A stretch of DNA of 33,244 bases from Bacillota bacterium (GTDB taxonomy: Bacteria; Bacillota; DTU030; DUMP01), in NCBI GenBank assembly GCA_012799605.1, contig JAAZKX010000061.1:1-33244 (forward strand), written 5' to 3'. The notes under the pieces were generated by a model. That model was given only the letters and a program-made list of their open reading frames with translations. It was not told the origin of the DNA and ran no database searches. The position numbers and the translations under genes were made by a program. This document shows positions 1-7,256 of the stretch, in pieces (the stretch's first letter is position 1; each line of letters starts with the position of its first letter).

Positions 1-112
1 CGCCTTTACGGCCCAAAAACTTAATCCGCACTTGATCAAGTTCTTGTTCCGAACAAGCAGCTGATATGGCCTTCAGGGCAGTTGCAAGCAGACGCTGAAG
101 CCCCTGTTCCAT
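1..112 (-). CDS. pheS: Phenylalanine-tRNA ligase alpha subunit, N-terminal fragment (cut by window edge)
   Basis: Only the first 37 codons are in the window. The translation starts MEQGLQRLLATALKAI and reaches KFLGRKG, which matches the N-terminal coiled-coil arm and the conserved LGKKG-type turn of PheS. The start is an ATG at 112-110, preceded by AAGGGAGG at good spacing. The gene lies just after a T-box leader whose candidate specifier reads Phe, and this supports the identity. The enzyme charges tRNA-Phe in the cytoplasm as a heterotetramer with PheT, which would lie beyond the window. The fragment is short, so the call rests on both protein match and leader. Confidence 0.85.
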   Translation of the reverse strand, partial: MEQGLQRLLATALKAISAACSEQELDQVRIKFLGRKG

Positions 113-136
113 TTGGTTCGCCTCCCTTATTATAAT

Positions 137-168
137 AAAAAAGTCTTCTCCCAAGGGACGAAGACTTC
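137..168 (-). terminator. T-box terminator hairpin upstream of pheS
   Basis: On the minus strand AAGTCTTC and GAAGACTT form a stem around a short loop, followed by a run of six T. It sits directly after the T-box core, as expected for a transcription-attenuating T-box. Confidence 0.88.
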
Positions 169-372
169 GCGTGGTACCACCCTACTTCAGTGTTAATACA
201 ACACTCTAATCGTCGATAACGGGACTAGCCGGCCTAGCTTACTAAAGGTTCAGCCTGCAGCTTGGAAGGGAATGTTAGCCGGTCTTTCCCAATGCGGCTC
301 TCAGTCACGGCCGCTTTGTTCCCTGTATGGTAGATTCGGCTTACTCTTTTCCTCATCGCTGTTTTGTCTTCT
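138..372 (-). promoter_or_regulatory. T-box leader of pheS (tRNA-Phe sensing)
   Basis: On the minus strand the leader opens with AGAAGACAAAACAGCGATGA and AGAGTAAGCC, typical of T-box Stem I. It later carries GTCCCGTTATC (Stem III region) and the T-box core GGGTGGTACCACGC at 182-169, then an intrinsic terminator. Stem I can pair AGCC with GGCT, leaving a specifier loop GAACCTTTAG. In that loop TTT (Phe) at 246-244, followed by A, is my candidate specifier; the exact codon is inference. Uncharged tRNA-Phe would pair with the T-box core and block the terminator, raising pheS expression. Confidence 0.9.
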
Positions 373-460
373 ATTGTAGCAATAACTTGCGATATACTAG
401 ATAGGCAATGATAGACCCGGTATTCTCAAACAGGCGCCAGAAAAAATCCGCGGCCATCAT
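371..460 (-). CDS. YqzL-like small protein (29 aa)
   Basis: A short frame runs from ATG at 460 (a second ATG follows at 457) to TAG at 373-371. It has AAGGAG about ten bases upstream and lies just downstream of a good sigma-A promoter. The translation begins MMAADFFWRLFENTGSI and continues IAYLVYRKLLLQ. The pattern FFWRLFExTGSxxAYLxYR is what I recall for the YqzL-like family of tiny Bacillota proteins of unknown function. Its stop codon overlaps the first bases of the pheS T-box, so the two may share a transcript. A database match would decide. Confidence 0.7.
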   Translation of the reverse strand: MMAADFFWRLFENTGSIIAYLVYRKLLLQ

Positions 461-500
461 GCGCTATCCACTCCTTCTTAAGTAGAAGTTTCTGCACCTG

Positions 501-529
501 ATTATAGCATAATGCTTTTCACATTACAA
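501..529 (-). promoter_or_regulatory. Sigma-A promoter ahead of the yqzL-like gene and pheS leader
   Basis: On the minus strand TTGTAA (529-524), 17 bases, then TATAAT (506-501). It lies about 40 bases upstream of the small ORF. A second possible -10 (TACAAT) overlaps the end of that ORF just before the T-box, so pheS may also have its own start. Confidence 0.7.
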
Positions 530-598
530 CTTGTCGAGCGCCTTCGCCGGACCAAAATAAAGCCCAAACAGTGCTGATGTTCAGCAAATCAACGCCGG

Positions 599-1435
599 TT
601 ATTTGATATTTTGCCCTTGGGCCCATCTTTGGCGTACAGCTTCAAAAAGTAACACAGCTCCGGCTGCAGCGACATTGAGCGACTCTACTGCAGCTGTTAA
701 CTGTATCGATGCTTTTACACCGGGAAACCGAAGCAAACTGCCATTTATACCGGAGCTTTCATTTCCCAAAATTATCAGCGTTGGCTGGTTAAAATCAATT
801 TTCCACCATGGGATTCCTTGATCCGGTACGGCAAAAGCTAACTGCCAGCCCTTAGCCAAACAATATTGGCATAACTTTGAGCCCTCGTCGGACAGGCTTT
901 TTACTGGGAGCCGAAATAACGAACCCATGGCAGAACGGATTACTTTGCTAGCAAAAGGATATACCGAGCCAAAAGATAAAAAAACGCCTCCAGCACCGGC
1001 TGCTTCTGCAGTACGAATAATGGTTCCAGCATTACCAGGGTCTTGGATTCGATCGGCCAAAACAGCAAGATCCGTACTAGCCACAATAGCGGCCATATCA
1101 GGCAAAGGTGGATGATTAACCACGGCCACCAACCCCGGAGGGGTAGTCGTTTCTGAAATGCTGGTTATTACCGATCGTGTGACCGGAATAATGGAGCTGT
1201 TGCTTTTTTTTGCAAGCTGGCCCAACAAATCCTGTAGTTTGCTGTCAGCGCCTGTCTCAGAACAGTACAGAACCGTCTCGACCACACAGTCCGAATTCAG
1301 AGCCTCCTCCAGTAGCCGCACACCTTCTATAATAAACTGCTGCCGCGATCGACGCACCTTATTGCGGTGCAAAGCCCGTATATCGCGAACCAAAGGATTT
1401 TGTGGTGACTTGATAAACCTTACAATCGGCTCCAC
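599..1435 (-). CDS. TrmH/SpoU-family RNA 2'-O-ribose methyltransferase
   Basis: This 278-residue protein is a SPOUT (knotted) methyltransferase. The N-terminal part (about 1-105), with IEGVRLLEEAL, is the substrate-binding domain of RlmB/TsnR-type enzymes. The catalytic part shows the three SpoU motifs: IQDPGNAGTIIRTAEAAGA, LGNESSGI and VESLNVAAAGAVLLFEA. Such enzymes use S-adenosylmethionine to methylate the 2'-OH of a 23S rRNA or tRNA nucleotide; which site cannot be told here. The start is a GTG at 1435 with only a weak purine-rich site; an in-frame stop lies just upstream, so the start cannot be much earlier. It follows rplT by 61 bases, as is common in Clostridia, and may be cotranscribed with it. 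Confidence 0.88.
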   Translation of the reverse strand: MEPIVRFIKSPQNPLVRDIRALHRNKVRRSRQQFIIEGVRLLEEALNSDCVVETVLYCSETGADSKLQDLLGQLAKKSNSSIIPVTRSVITSISETTTPPGLVAVVNHPPLPDMAAIVASTDLAVLADRIQDPGNAGTIIRTAEAAGAGGVFLSFGSVYPFASKVIRSAMGSLFRLPVKSLSDEGSKLCQYCLAKGWQLAFAVPDQGIPWWKIDFNQPTLIILGNESSGINGSLLRFPGVKASIQLTAAVESLNVAAAGAVLLFEAVRQRWAQGQNIK

Positions 1436-1496
1436 CCCAACAGTTCAATATTCGGACGGCCGGTCAAGATGGCGGTTACAGCCTAGTAGTAAGCAG

Positions 1497-1859
1497 TTAT
1501 TGTTTGGCCAAAGTTTCCTTAGCCAGTGAAACTAAATCCGAAAAAGCCTTATTATCATGGACGGCAATTTCAGCCAGCATTTTACGGTTGACCTTAACGC
1601 CAGCCAATTTAAGGCCGTTTATCAATCGACTATAAGTAATGCCGTTTGATCTCGCAGCAGCATTGATCCTGGTAATCCAAAGCCGACGAAAGTTGCGTTT
1701 TTTCGTTCTGCGATCCCGGTAGGCGTAAAATCTTGATTTAAGAACCGCTTGGTTAGCTGCCTTAAAGGTGCGACTACGGGCCCCGCGATATCCACGGGCC
1801 AGTTTGAGTACTTTTTTATGACGACGCCTGGTGGTAACACCGCGTTTTACTCGTGGCAT
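1497..1859 (-). CDS. rplT: 50S ribosomal protein L20
   Basis: This is a 120-residue, strongly basic protein starting [20 protein letters not shown], the standard L20 N-terminus, with [17 protein letters not shown] and the usual C-terminus. L20 binds 23S rRNA early in large-subunit assembly. It also acts in Bacillota as the autorepressor of the infC-rpmI-rplT operon through the leader RNA. The start is set at the ATG at 1859. A longer in-frame reading (to 1892) adds 11 unrelated residues and runs through the GGAGG ribosome site, so it is rejected. It is third in the operon after rpmI. Confidence 0.98.
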   Translation of the reverse strand: MPRVKRGVTTRRRHKKVLKLARGYRGARSRTFKAANQAVLKSRFYAYRDRRTKKRNFRRLWITRINAAARSNGITYSRLINGLKLAGVKVNRKMLAEIAVHDNKAFSDLVSLAKETLAKQ

Positions 1860-1888
1860 GATTGGAACCTCCTTGTTTCCGCAATAAA

Positions 1889-2086
1889 TCAACCATAGGG
1901 TAGTAATTTGCGTACACGATTATAGTCAGTTTTGTCCACTAAAGTTGGCTTTCGTAGCTGACGCTTCCTTTTAGCAGTTTTATGCCCCAATAAATGGGAC
2001 CGATATGCTTTTGCGCGCTTTATTTTTTTATTGGCCGTGAACTTAAATCGCTTGGCGGCACTTCTTCTGGTTTTCATTTTTGACAC
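1889..2086 (-). CDS. rpmI: 50S ribosomal protein L35
   Basis: This 65-residue basic protein begins [20 protein letters not shown] and ends RVRKLLPYG, which is full-length L35. It lies between infC and rplT, the near-universal order. Its first base coincides with the last base of the infC stop codon, so translation is probably coupled. It is a structural component of the large subunit. Confidence 0.97.
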   Translation of the reverse strand: MSKMKTRRSAAKRFKFTANKKIKRAKAYRSHLLGHKTAKRKRQLRKPTLVDKTDYNRVRKLLPYG

Positions 2087-2619
2087 TATTGTTTGCCTCC
2101 TTTTTCCTCCGGCCGCGAAGATAAAATCATCACCATTTGCATCCCTTCCAGACGTGGTTTTCGTTCTACCACACCCAAATCTTCTATTTCCTTTGCCATG
2201 CGGGCCAACAATTCTTTGCCGGTATCGGCATGCACAAGTTGGCGACCTCTAAACCGTACAGTAACTTTAACTTTGTCGCCATTGCCAAGAAAGCGTTTTA
2301 CGCTTCTTAATTTCACTTGATAATCATGCTCATCAATGGTAGGCCTTAACCGAATTTCTTTAACTGTAATAACTTTTTGCTTTCGGCGTGCTTCCTTTTC
2401 GCGTTTGCTTTGTTCATACTTATACCGACCAAAATTCATAATCCGGCACACAGGCGGTTTAGCATTTGGGGCTACATTTACCAGATCGAGACCTTTTTCC
2501 CCGGCTATCTTAAGTGCCTCCTGGGTTGACATGATGCCCAGCTGCTCGCCTGTGTCGTCGACAAGTCGAATCTGACGGACACGGATTTGTTCGTTGACCT
2601 GAAGGACTCTACTAATAAT
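2086..2619 (-). CDS. infC: Translation initiation factor IF-3, with ATT start
   Basis: An ATG at 2532 would give a 148-residue protein lacking the start of the N-domain. The frame stays open upstream and reads SRVLQVNEQIRVRQIRLVDD then TGEQLGI, the conserved IF-3 N-terminus. The only plausible start is ATT: two consecutive ATT codons at 2619-2614, with GGAGGTGACGC in front. An AUU start is the known hallmark of infC and underlies its autoregulation, because IF-3 rejects non-AUG initiation. From 2619 the product is 177 residues, the normal length. The C-domain includes RPTIDEHDYQVKLRSVKRFL. IF-3 binds the 30S subunit and blocks premature 50S joining. Confidence 0.95.
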   Translation of the reverse strand: MISRVLQVNEQIRVRQIRLVDDTGEQLGIMSTQEALKIAGEKGLDLVNVAPNAKPPVCRIMNFGRYKYEQSKREKEARRKQKVITVKEIRLRPTIDEHDYQVKLRSVKRFLGNGDKVKVTVRFRGRQLVHADTGKELLARMAKEIEDLGVVERKPRLEGMQMVMILSSRPEEKGGKQ

Positions 2620-2772
2620 GCGTCACCTCCAAAATAATTCAAGGGGTACAATAAAATATATGAGGGGGCGGTACAGCCACCCGCCCCCTTAACATACAAC
2701 CTTGGTGTCTAGCTAACCCTGATAGCAACAGTTACGCTTCAGGGTGAGAAGCGGATGGCTTCTACTTCCTCG
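2620..2772 (-). promoter_or_regulatory. infC operon leader (probable L20-responsive attenuator)
   Basis: About 150 bases separate the promoter from infC. The RNA can form a small hairpin (GAAGC...GCTTC) and a longer one (ACCCTGA...TCAGGGT with inner AGC/GCT), then the GC-rich terminator at 2663-2689. In B. subtilis and relatives L20 binds such a leader and favours termination. Position and architecture fit that; L20 binding itself is inferred from the family. Confidence 0.72.
2663..2689 (-). terminator. Attenuator hairpin in the infC leader
   Basis: On the minus strand AGGGGGCGG and CCGCCCCCT form a nine-pair stem around a nine-base loop. The following tract (CTCATATATTTTATT) is only moderately T-rich, which suits a regulated rather than absolute terminator. 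Confidence 0.72.
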
Positions 2773-2778
2773 CCACCC

Positions 2779-2807
2779 ACTATAGCACAATGATGCCTGA
2801 GCGTCAA
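2779..2807 (-). promoter_or_regulatory. Sigma-A promoter of infC-rpmI-rplT
   Basis: TTGACG (2807-2802), 17 bases, TATAGT (2784-2779). The -35 element overlaps the stop codon of thrS (2806-2804), so the two transcription units are packed edge to edge. Confidence 0.85.
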
Positions 2808-4732
2808 CACCAATCTCCGCCCTCGATCTTGCGCCCGGAGATTTCCGTTAAAATACCATTCACAAAGGCATCCAGAGACATGGTGCTGCGGGCTCCTCGG
2901 TCACGATGCCGAATTGCTACCGTACCTGCTTTTACCTCCCGCTCCCCCACGACCAACATATACGGGATTTTTTGTAATTGAGCATCGCGGATTTTGTAGC
3001 CGATTTTTTCGTTTCTTTCATCTACCTCCGCCCGAATCCCGCTTCTTTGCAGCTGGCATACTGCTTCATTGGCGTAAGTAGTCTGGCGATCTGTTATCGG
3101 TAAGACACGAACCTGGATCGGGGCTAACCAAGTAGGAAAAGCACCCGCATAATGTTCAATTAGGATGCCAATAAAGCGTTCCAGGCTCCCTAAACAGGTG
3201 CGGTGAATCATCACTGGCCGATGCCTTTCCCCATCCGGGCCAGTATATTCCAGGTCAAAGCGTTCAGGCATTAGAAAATCAAGCTGGATAGTACCGCATT
3301 GCCAATCCCGGCCCAAACAGTCTTGAAGGTGAAAGTCAATTTTAGGCCCATAAAAAGCACCATCACCTTCGTTAATCTTATAGTCCATTCCTTCGCCTGC
3401 CAAAGCTATTTCTAAAGCAGCGATAGCTTCTTCCCAAATCTCATCAGAACCCATCGCATTTTCCGGCTTAGTTGACAGTTCTACCCGGTAAGAAAAGCCA
3501 AACACATTATATATGCGGTCTATTAACCTGATAACATTAGTAATCTCTTGGGTTATCTGAGTAGGTAGCATGTAAATGTGAGCGTCATCTTGGGTAAAAC
3601 AACGTACACGCATCAAACCATGTAGTACTCCGGCTCGTTCATGACGGTGGACCAAGCCCATTTCTGCTAGTCTTAGCGGCAATTCACGGTAGCTGTGGGT
3701 TGTACTTTTATAGATCAAAATACCGCCGGGGCAATTCATCGGCTTGATGGCAAAATCCCGGTCATCTATTTGGGTAAAATACATATTTTCCCGATAATGA
3801 TTCCAATGCCCTGACCGTTCCCATAATTCCTGGCTCAAAATAGTTGGGGTGCTTATTTCTGCATACCCAGCTTGCCTGTGCACTTCGCGCCAGAAGGATT
3901 CTAATTCATTCCGCAAAACCATCCCCTTGGGATGGAAAAAAGGAAAACCAGGCCCTTCCTTATGAAGGCTAAAAAGTTCTAGTTCCCGACCCAGCCGGCG
4001 GTGATCCCGGCGAGCGGCTTCGGCCAACAGTTCGAGGTGGGCCTCCAATTGTTCTCGGGTGCCAAAGGCTGTTCCATAGATACGCTGTAACATCTCGCGC
4101 TTCTCATCCCCACGCCAGTAGGCCCCTGCGATACTAAGCAGCTTAAAAGCCTTCACGTATCCGGTGCTGGGCACATGCGGCCCGGCGCATAAATCAGTAA
4201 AATTACCTTGACGGTATAGACAGACAGCAGCATTTGGCGGTAAGTCGTCAATCAACTCCACTTTATACTGTTCTTTCTTGGCTAAAAACCTTTCCCGCGC
4301 TTGGTCACGTTCTATTTCCATGCGCTCAAAGGGAAGATCATGGGCAATTATTTCTTCCATCCTGGCACTGATTCGTTCTAAATCTTCAGGGGTAAATGGC
4401 TTCCCTACAGCAAAATCATAATAAAACCCATCTTCGATGGCTGGACCAATACCTAGTTTGGCCTCGGGAAATAGGTCTTTTACGGCCTGGGCCAGTATAT
4501 GGGCTGCACTGTGTCTGAGCACTTGCCGTCCTGCATCATCAGTTGATTTAAGGGGCACCAGTTTACTATCGGCGTGGAGGGCAAAATTAAGATCCCTGAC
4601 CTCGCCATTTACCTTGACCGCCAATATATCCTGGGGTTCCTGAGAAGATAGTTGCACGATGGCATCATAAGCTGTAATGCCGGGGATAAAACGCCCCTGT
4701 TGCTGCCCGCAGCTAACACTTATTTTGACCAT
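2804..4732 (-). CDS. thrS: Threonine-tRNA ligase
   Basis: This 642-residue class II synthetase is the usual full length. In order it has a TGS domain (about 1-61), an editing domain with HSAAHILAQAV and CAGPHVPSTG, a catalytic core and an anticodon-binding C-terminus. The core shows KPMNCPGG, motif 2 (HRHERAG, RVRCFTQDDAHIY) and motif 3 (IHRTCLGSLERFIG). It charges tRNA-Thr, and the editing domain clears mischarged Ser. The start is MVKISVSCG at 4732, with AAGGGAGG eight bases ahead. A longer frame to 4804 is only a reading of the T-box terminator region and is rejected. Expression is controlled by the T-box directly upstream. Confidence 0.98.
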   Translation of the reverse strand: MVKISVSCGQQQGRFIPGITAYDAIVQLSSQEPQDILAVKVNGEVRDLNFALHADSKLVPLKSTDDAGRQVLRHSAAHILAQAVKDLFPEAKLGIGPAIEDGFYYDFAVGKPFTPEDLERISARMEEIIAHDLPFERMEIERDQARERFLAKKEQYKVELIDDLPPNAAVCLYRQGNFTDLCAGPHVPSTGYVKAFKLLSIAGAYWRGDEKREMLQRIYGTAFGTREQLEAHLELLAEAARRDHRRLGRELELFSLHKEGPGFPFFHPKGMVLRNELESFWREVHRQAGYAEISTPTILSQELWERSGHWNHYRENMYFTQIDDRDFAIKPMNCPGGILIYKSTTHSYRELPLRLAEMGLVHRHERAGVLHGLMRVRCFTQDDAHIYMLPTQITQEITNVIRLIDRIYNVFGFSYRVELSTKPENAMGSDEIWEEAIAALEIALAGEGMDYKINEGDGAFYGPKIDFHLQDCLGRDWQCGTIQLDFLMPERFDLEYTGPDGERHRPVMIHRTCLGSLERFIGILIEHYAGAFPTWLAPIQVRVLPITDRQTTYANEAVCQLQRSGIRAEVDERNEKIGYKIRDAQLQKIPYMLVVGEREVKAGTVAIRHRDRGARSTMSLDAFVNGILTEISGRKIEGGDWC

Positions 4733-4754
4733 GAGTTCAACCTCCCTTACCATA

Positions 4755-4786
4755 AATAAAGACCTGCCCTGGTCAAGGGACAGGTC
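4755..4786 (-). terminator. T-box terminator hairpin upstream of thrS
   Basis: On the minus strand GACCTG(T)CCCT pairs with AGGG(C)AGGTC, followed by TTTATTT. It overlaps the alternative antiterminator fold of the T-box. Confidence 0.85.
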
Positions 4787-4985
4787 ATAGTTCTGTGGTT
4801 CCACCCTATTTCGCGCAATAGCGCCTTCAATATTCTAACGGCAGCAAGCCGGCCAAACCTACTTGTTTTCGGCAGGCATTCCGAGGTGGTAAGTCGTCGC
4901 CTTATGGCTGGAGGCATTTCCACTATTCATACCTCCTCGCTGAAGCCCAGCTGCGACCACAAAGTCCTCATCATCATGTTAGCTA
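4755..4985 (-). promoter_or_regulatory. T-box leader of thrS (tRNA-Thr sensing)
   Basis: The core GGGTGGAACCACA lies at 4806-4794 on the minus strand, followed by a terminator. Stem I can be built by pairing GAGG with CCTC and GTCGC with GCGAC. The intervening loop GACTTACCAC presents ACC (Thr) at 4890-4888; a second ACC follows immediately. The specifier thus agrees with the downstream thrS. Uncharged tRNA-Thr would stabilise the antiterminator and turn expression on. Confidence 0.92.
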
Positions 4986-5001
4986 TCTTTACTTAAATTT
5001 A

Positions 5002-5030
5002 ATTATAGGCTTAGATATTCTGCCTGTCAA
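5002..5030 (-). promoter_or_regulatory. Consensus sigma-A promoter of the T-box-thrS unit
   Basis: TTGACA (5030-5025), exactly 17 bases, TATAAT (5007-5002): a perfect consensus promoter just after the DUF445 gene. A very strong promoter followed by a T-box terminator fits control mainly at the level of read-through. Confidence 0.92.
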
Positions 5031-5039
5031 CTTAGCAGG

Positions 5040-5633
5040 CTAAAAAAACATCACTTTCCCCCATGATATGAAAATTGCTTGCAATAAACCAACTACCCCG
5101 CCTAAAACGCCGCCAGCCAATTCAATATATTTTAATTCACGGCCGACAACTTCCCGACTTAGAACTTCAAATTCCCGTAACGACATCAATCTTAGTTTAG
5201 ACTCAATAAGTAAACCAACGTCTATTTGACCAAGTGGAAGATCCTCTACTATTTCATTGGCAAAAGCAATGCTTCGGGCATCAAACCAAGCCTTGCAATA
5301 ATCGCTTAAATGGTCACGTATTACTGCTGGCAAATATGCTGGTAAGCGTTTTTCAAGTTCGCGCTGGGCTGTTTTCGAAATCAGTGCTGATAGCTGATCA
5401 TAGAAAGAAGGTTTTTGTAGAAGGGTTTTCAAATCGGCTGGGTTGAATAAGTTTTTTTCTATTAACTGGCCGATGCTGCGGGCAATATCAGCCTGACGCC
5501 GGGGCAACAACCCCTGTATATGCCAGGGCCCAACATATATCGGATCATAAGGATGAAAAAGCAACCATATAGCCACCACATTAGTAACCCAGCCGATAAA
5601 AGCCCCAGTAGCAATCATGACAACATAAAGCAT
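5040..5633 (-). CDS. DUF445 family membrane protein
   Basis: This 197-residue protein starts MLYVVMIATGAFIGWVTNVV, a hydrophobic segment with the G(A/Y)xIGWxTNxxAIxxLF pattern of DUF445. It then has HPYDPIYVGPWHIQGLLPRR and a charged helical middle, and it ends in a second membrane segment (GGVLGGVVGLLQAIFI). The family is membrane-anchored; YheB of B. subtilis is a relative, and its function is unknown. The start is ATG 5633 with AAGGGAGAG upstream. The frame stays open into the tRNA-Val gene, but that extension is non-coding. The protein is shorter than many DUF445 members, with the central coiled region reduced. Confidence 0.82.
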   Translation of the reverse strand: MLYVVMIATGAFIGWVTNVVAIWLLFHPYDPIYVGPWHIQGLLPRRQADIARSIGQLIEKNLFNPADLKTLLQKPSFYDQLSALISKTAQRELEKRLPAYLPAVIRDHLSDYCKAWFDARSIAFANEIVEDLPLGQIDVGLLIESKLRLMSLREFEVLSREVVGRELKYIELAGGVLGGVVGLLQAIFISWGKVMFF

Positions 5634-5688
5634 GCTATAGTACTCTCCCTTGTTCTGACGATAATTTTGTAGCCCGTTTCCTGTAGCA

Positions 5689-5717
5689 ATCATAACAATA
5701 GCTTTAAAAAATCCCAA
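5689..5717 (-). promoter_or_regulatory. Probable sigma-A promoter of the DUF445 gene
   Basis: TTGGGA (5717-5712), 17 bases, TATGAT (5694-5689), between the tRNA-Val terminator and the gene. It is a moderate match. The -10 lies inside one copy of an imperfect 21-base repeat. Confidence 0.5.
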
Positions 5718-5765
5718 CCAGGAACTTCCCCGGAACTTTGGTGTTTTTAAGCAAGACGAACAAAA

Positions 5766-5791
5766 ATGGCGCGGCCTACAAACCGCGCCAT
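5766..5791 (-). terminator. Intrinsic terminator after tRNA-Val
   Basis: On the minus strand ATGGCGCGG and CCGCGCCAT form a nine-pair stem with an eight-base loop, followed by TTTTTG. Confidence 0.9.
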
Positions 5792-5806
5792 TACTGGGTT
5801 TCAAGC

Positions 5807-5881
5807 TGGTGCGCACTAGAGGGATCGAACCTCTGGCCCCCTCCGCGTCAAGGAGGTGCTCTCCCGCTGAGCTAAGTGCGC
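5807..5881 (-). tRNA. tRNA-Val (anticodon GAC)
   Basis: The minus strand folds as a full cloverleaf: acceptor GCGCACT/AGTGCGC, D-arm TAGCTCAGCGGGAGAGCA, anticodon stem CCTCC/GGAGG around TTGACGC (anticodon GAC), TpsiC arm GAGGTTCGATCCCTC, discriminator A and an encoded CCA (5809-5807). It has its own promoter and terminator, so it is a single-gene unit. Confidence 0.97.
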
Positions 5882-5893
5882 TTCTCAGAAACA

Positions 5894-5922
5894 ATTATAC
5901 AAATATGAGCAGCGGAAGTCAA
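5894..5922 (-). promoter_or_regulatory. Sigma-A promoter of tRNA-Val
   Basis: TTGACT (5922-5917), 17 bases, TATAAT (5899-5894), ending 12 bases before the mature tRNA 5' end. Confidence 0.9.
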
Positions 5923-5979
5923 GGGATTTGGCTTCCTACCTTTTTAGCCCCACTGTCCCCAAACGTAATCAACATTTAT

Positions 5980-6564
5980 TTAATCAGTTAGCAGCCGGGC
6001 AATATGGTGCATGATACGCTCTGCCAATACCCGGTTGCTGGCCCGATCCTTTGGGTCTAAATCAGACCATGGTACCTGTTGCCCAAATCGTATTTGTACC
6101 GGTCCTGTATCTTTATACCGGGTGCCTTTAATTCCAGCCGGGATTAAGGTAGCCTGCGTGCGTAATGCTAAAAGTGCTGCCCCTTGTTCGGCCGGATTAA
6201 GTTCCCCGCTTTTACTCCGGGTACCCTCTGGAAACATGCCCAAAACCCGATTATCCCTTAAGATAGTCAAAGCATACTTGTAAGCTTTTCGGTCAGGAAC
6301 GTGCCTTTTAACCGGAAAAGCGCCTAACTTTGTAAATACCCATCTTAATAAAGGGTTAGTAAACAATTCATGTTTGGCCATAAAGTGTACCTGCCGGGGG
6401 CAAGCCACCGCTACTACAGGAGGATCCCAGGCACTGATATGATTTGCAACAATTATTACCGGTCCTTCAGAAGGTATATTCTCTTGCCCCGAAATCTTGA
6501 GCTGCTTAAATATACCCAGATATAACTTTATGATTTTCGCACAAATTTTGTAGATCAGAAACAA
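5980..6564 (-). CDS. plsC: 1-acyl-sn-glycerol-3-phosphate acyltransferase
   Basis: This 194-residue PlsC-family protein has the catalytic NHISAWD (the HX4D motif) near residue 42 and the substrate motif FPEGTRSK near residue 115. A short hydrophobic N-terminus would anchor it at the membrane. It acylates lysophosphatidate to phosphatidate in phospholipid synthesis. The start is a TTG at 6564, overlapping the end of cmk by ten bases with GGAGGGGGA in front. The cmk-plsC pair is widespread in Clostridia. Confidence 0.9.
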   Translation of the reverse strand: MFLIYKICAKIIKLYLGIFKQLKISGQENIPSEGPVIIVANHISAWDPPVVAVACPRQVHFMAKHELFTNPLLRWVFTKLGAFPVKRHVPDRKAYKYALTILRDNRVLGMFPEGTRSKSGELNPAEQGAALLALRTQATLIPAGIKGTRYKDTGPVQIRFGQQVPWSDLDPKDRASNRVLAERIMHHIARLLTD

Positions 6565-7256
6565 TCCCCCTCCTTTTGGCGTGTGGATTTTTTTTGACGC
6601 TTTATTAGGGCAATTATAGCATCGACGACAGCGTCCGGCGACAGATGGGTAGTGTCGATAATATGAGCATCCGCTGCGCGCTTAAGGGGTGCTTCTGATC
6701 GGGCTGAGTCGGTTAGATCCCGCTGGCGCACTTCTTCTTCGACCGCTGCTGTTGGTAAGAAAAAACCCCGACTTTGGAGCTCCTGTTGCCTTCGTTTCAC
6801 CCTGGTCGATAGATCGGCCTCAAGAAAAACCTTGACCTCGGCATTAGGCAAGACCACTGTGCCGATATCGCGCCCATCCATGACAATACCTTTTCGGCCA
6901 GCCAAGGTTTGTAATTTTTGGGTCACCTGTTTACGAACAGCAGCTATTTGTGCTACCTCAGATACTTTGCCGTTGACCTCCGGTGACCTTAGCTCATCGG
7001 TAACCTCTTCCCCGGCAATAAAATAGGCCGGCTGGCCATCGGCTTTCATTTTAACTTCTAACGGCATTGACCCGGCCAGATCGGCCAACACGGTTGGATC
7101 ATTAAGATCGTTATCCCGTCTTAAGGCAATTAAAGTCACGGCCCGATACAAGGCTCCAGTATCAATGTATAAATAGCCGAGTTTTCTGGCTATTTGGCGG
7201 GCAACAGTACTTTTGCCCGAGCCGGCAGGGCCATCGATCGCTATTTGTTTGGGCAT
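6555..7256 (-). CDS. cmk: Cytidylate kinase
   Basis: This 233-residue kinase has the P-loop GPAGSGKS at residues 9-16, then LGYLYIDTGALYRAVT (nucleotide-monophosphate contact) and MDGRDIGTVVLP (CMP-binding region). The lid segment has RRQQELQSRG and RQRDLTDSARSEAPLKRAADA. It phosphorylates CMP/dCMP with ATP for nucleotide recycling. The start is ATG 7256 with GGAG five bases ahead. It precedes plsC with overlap and follows rluB by 44 bases, so the three probably share a transcript. Confidence 0.97.
   Translation of the reverse strand: MPKQIAIDGPAGSGKSTVARQIARKLGYLYIDTGALYRAVTLIALRRDNDLNDPTVLADLAGSMPLEVKMKADGQPAYFIAGEEVTDELRSPEVNGKVSEVAQIAAVRKQVTQKLQTLAGRKGIVMDGRDIGTVVLPNAEVKVFLEADLSTRVKRRQQELQSRGFFLPTAAVEEEVRQRDLTDSARSEAPLKRAADAHIIDTTHLSPDAVVDAIIALIKRQKKSTRQKEGDCF

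Noticed and set aside
4733-4804. Longer thrS start at 4804
   Set aside because: The added 24 codons translate the T-box terminator and ribosome site; TGS domain homology starts at 4732.
5634-5894. N-terminal extension of the DUF445 frame
   Set aside because: It reads through the promoter region, terminator and tRNA-Val gene; the family match starts at 5633 with a ribosome site.
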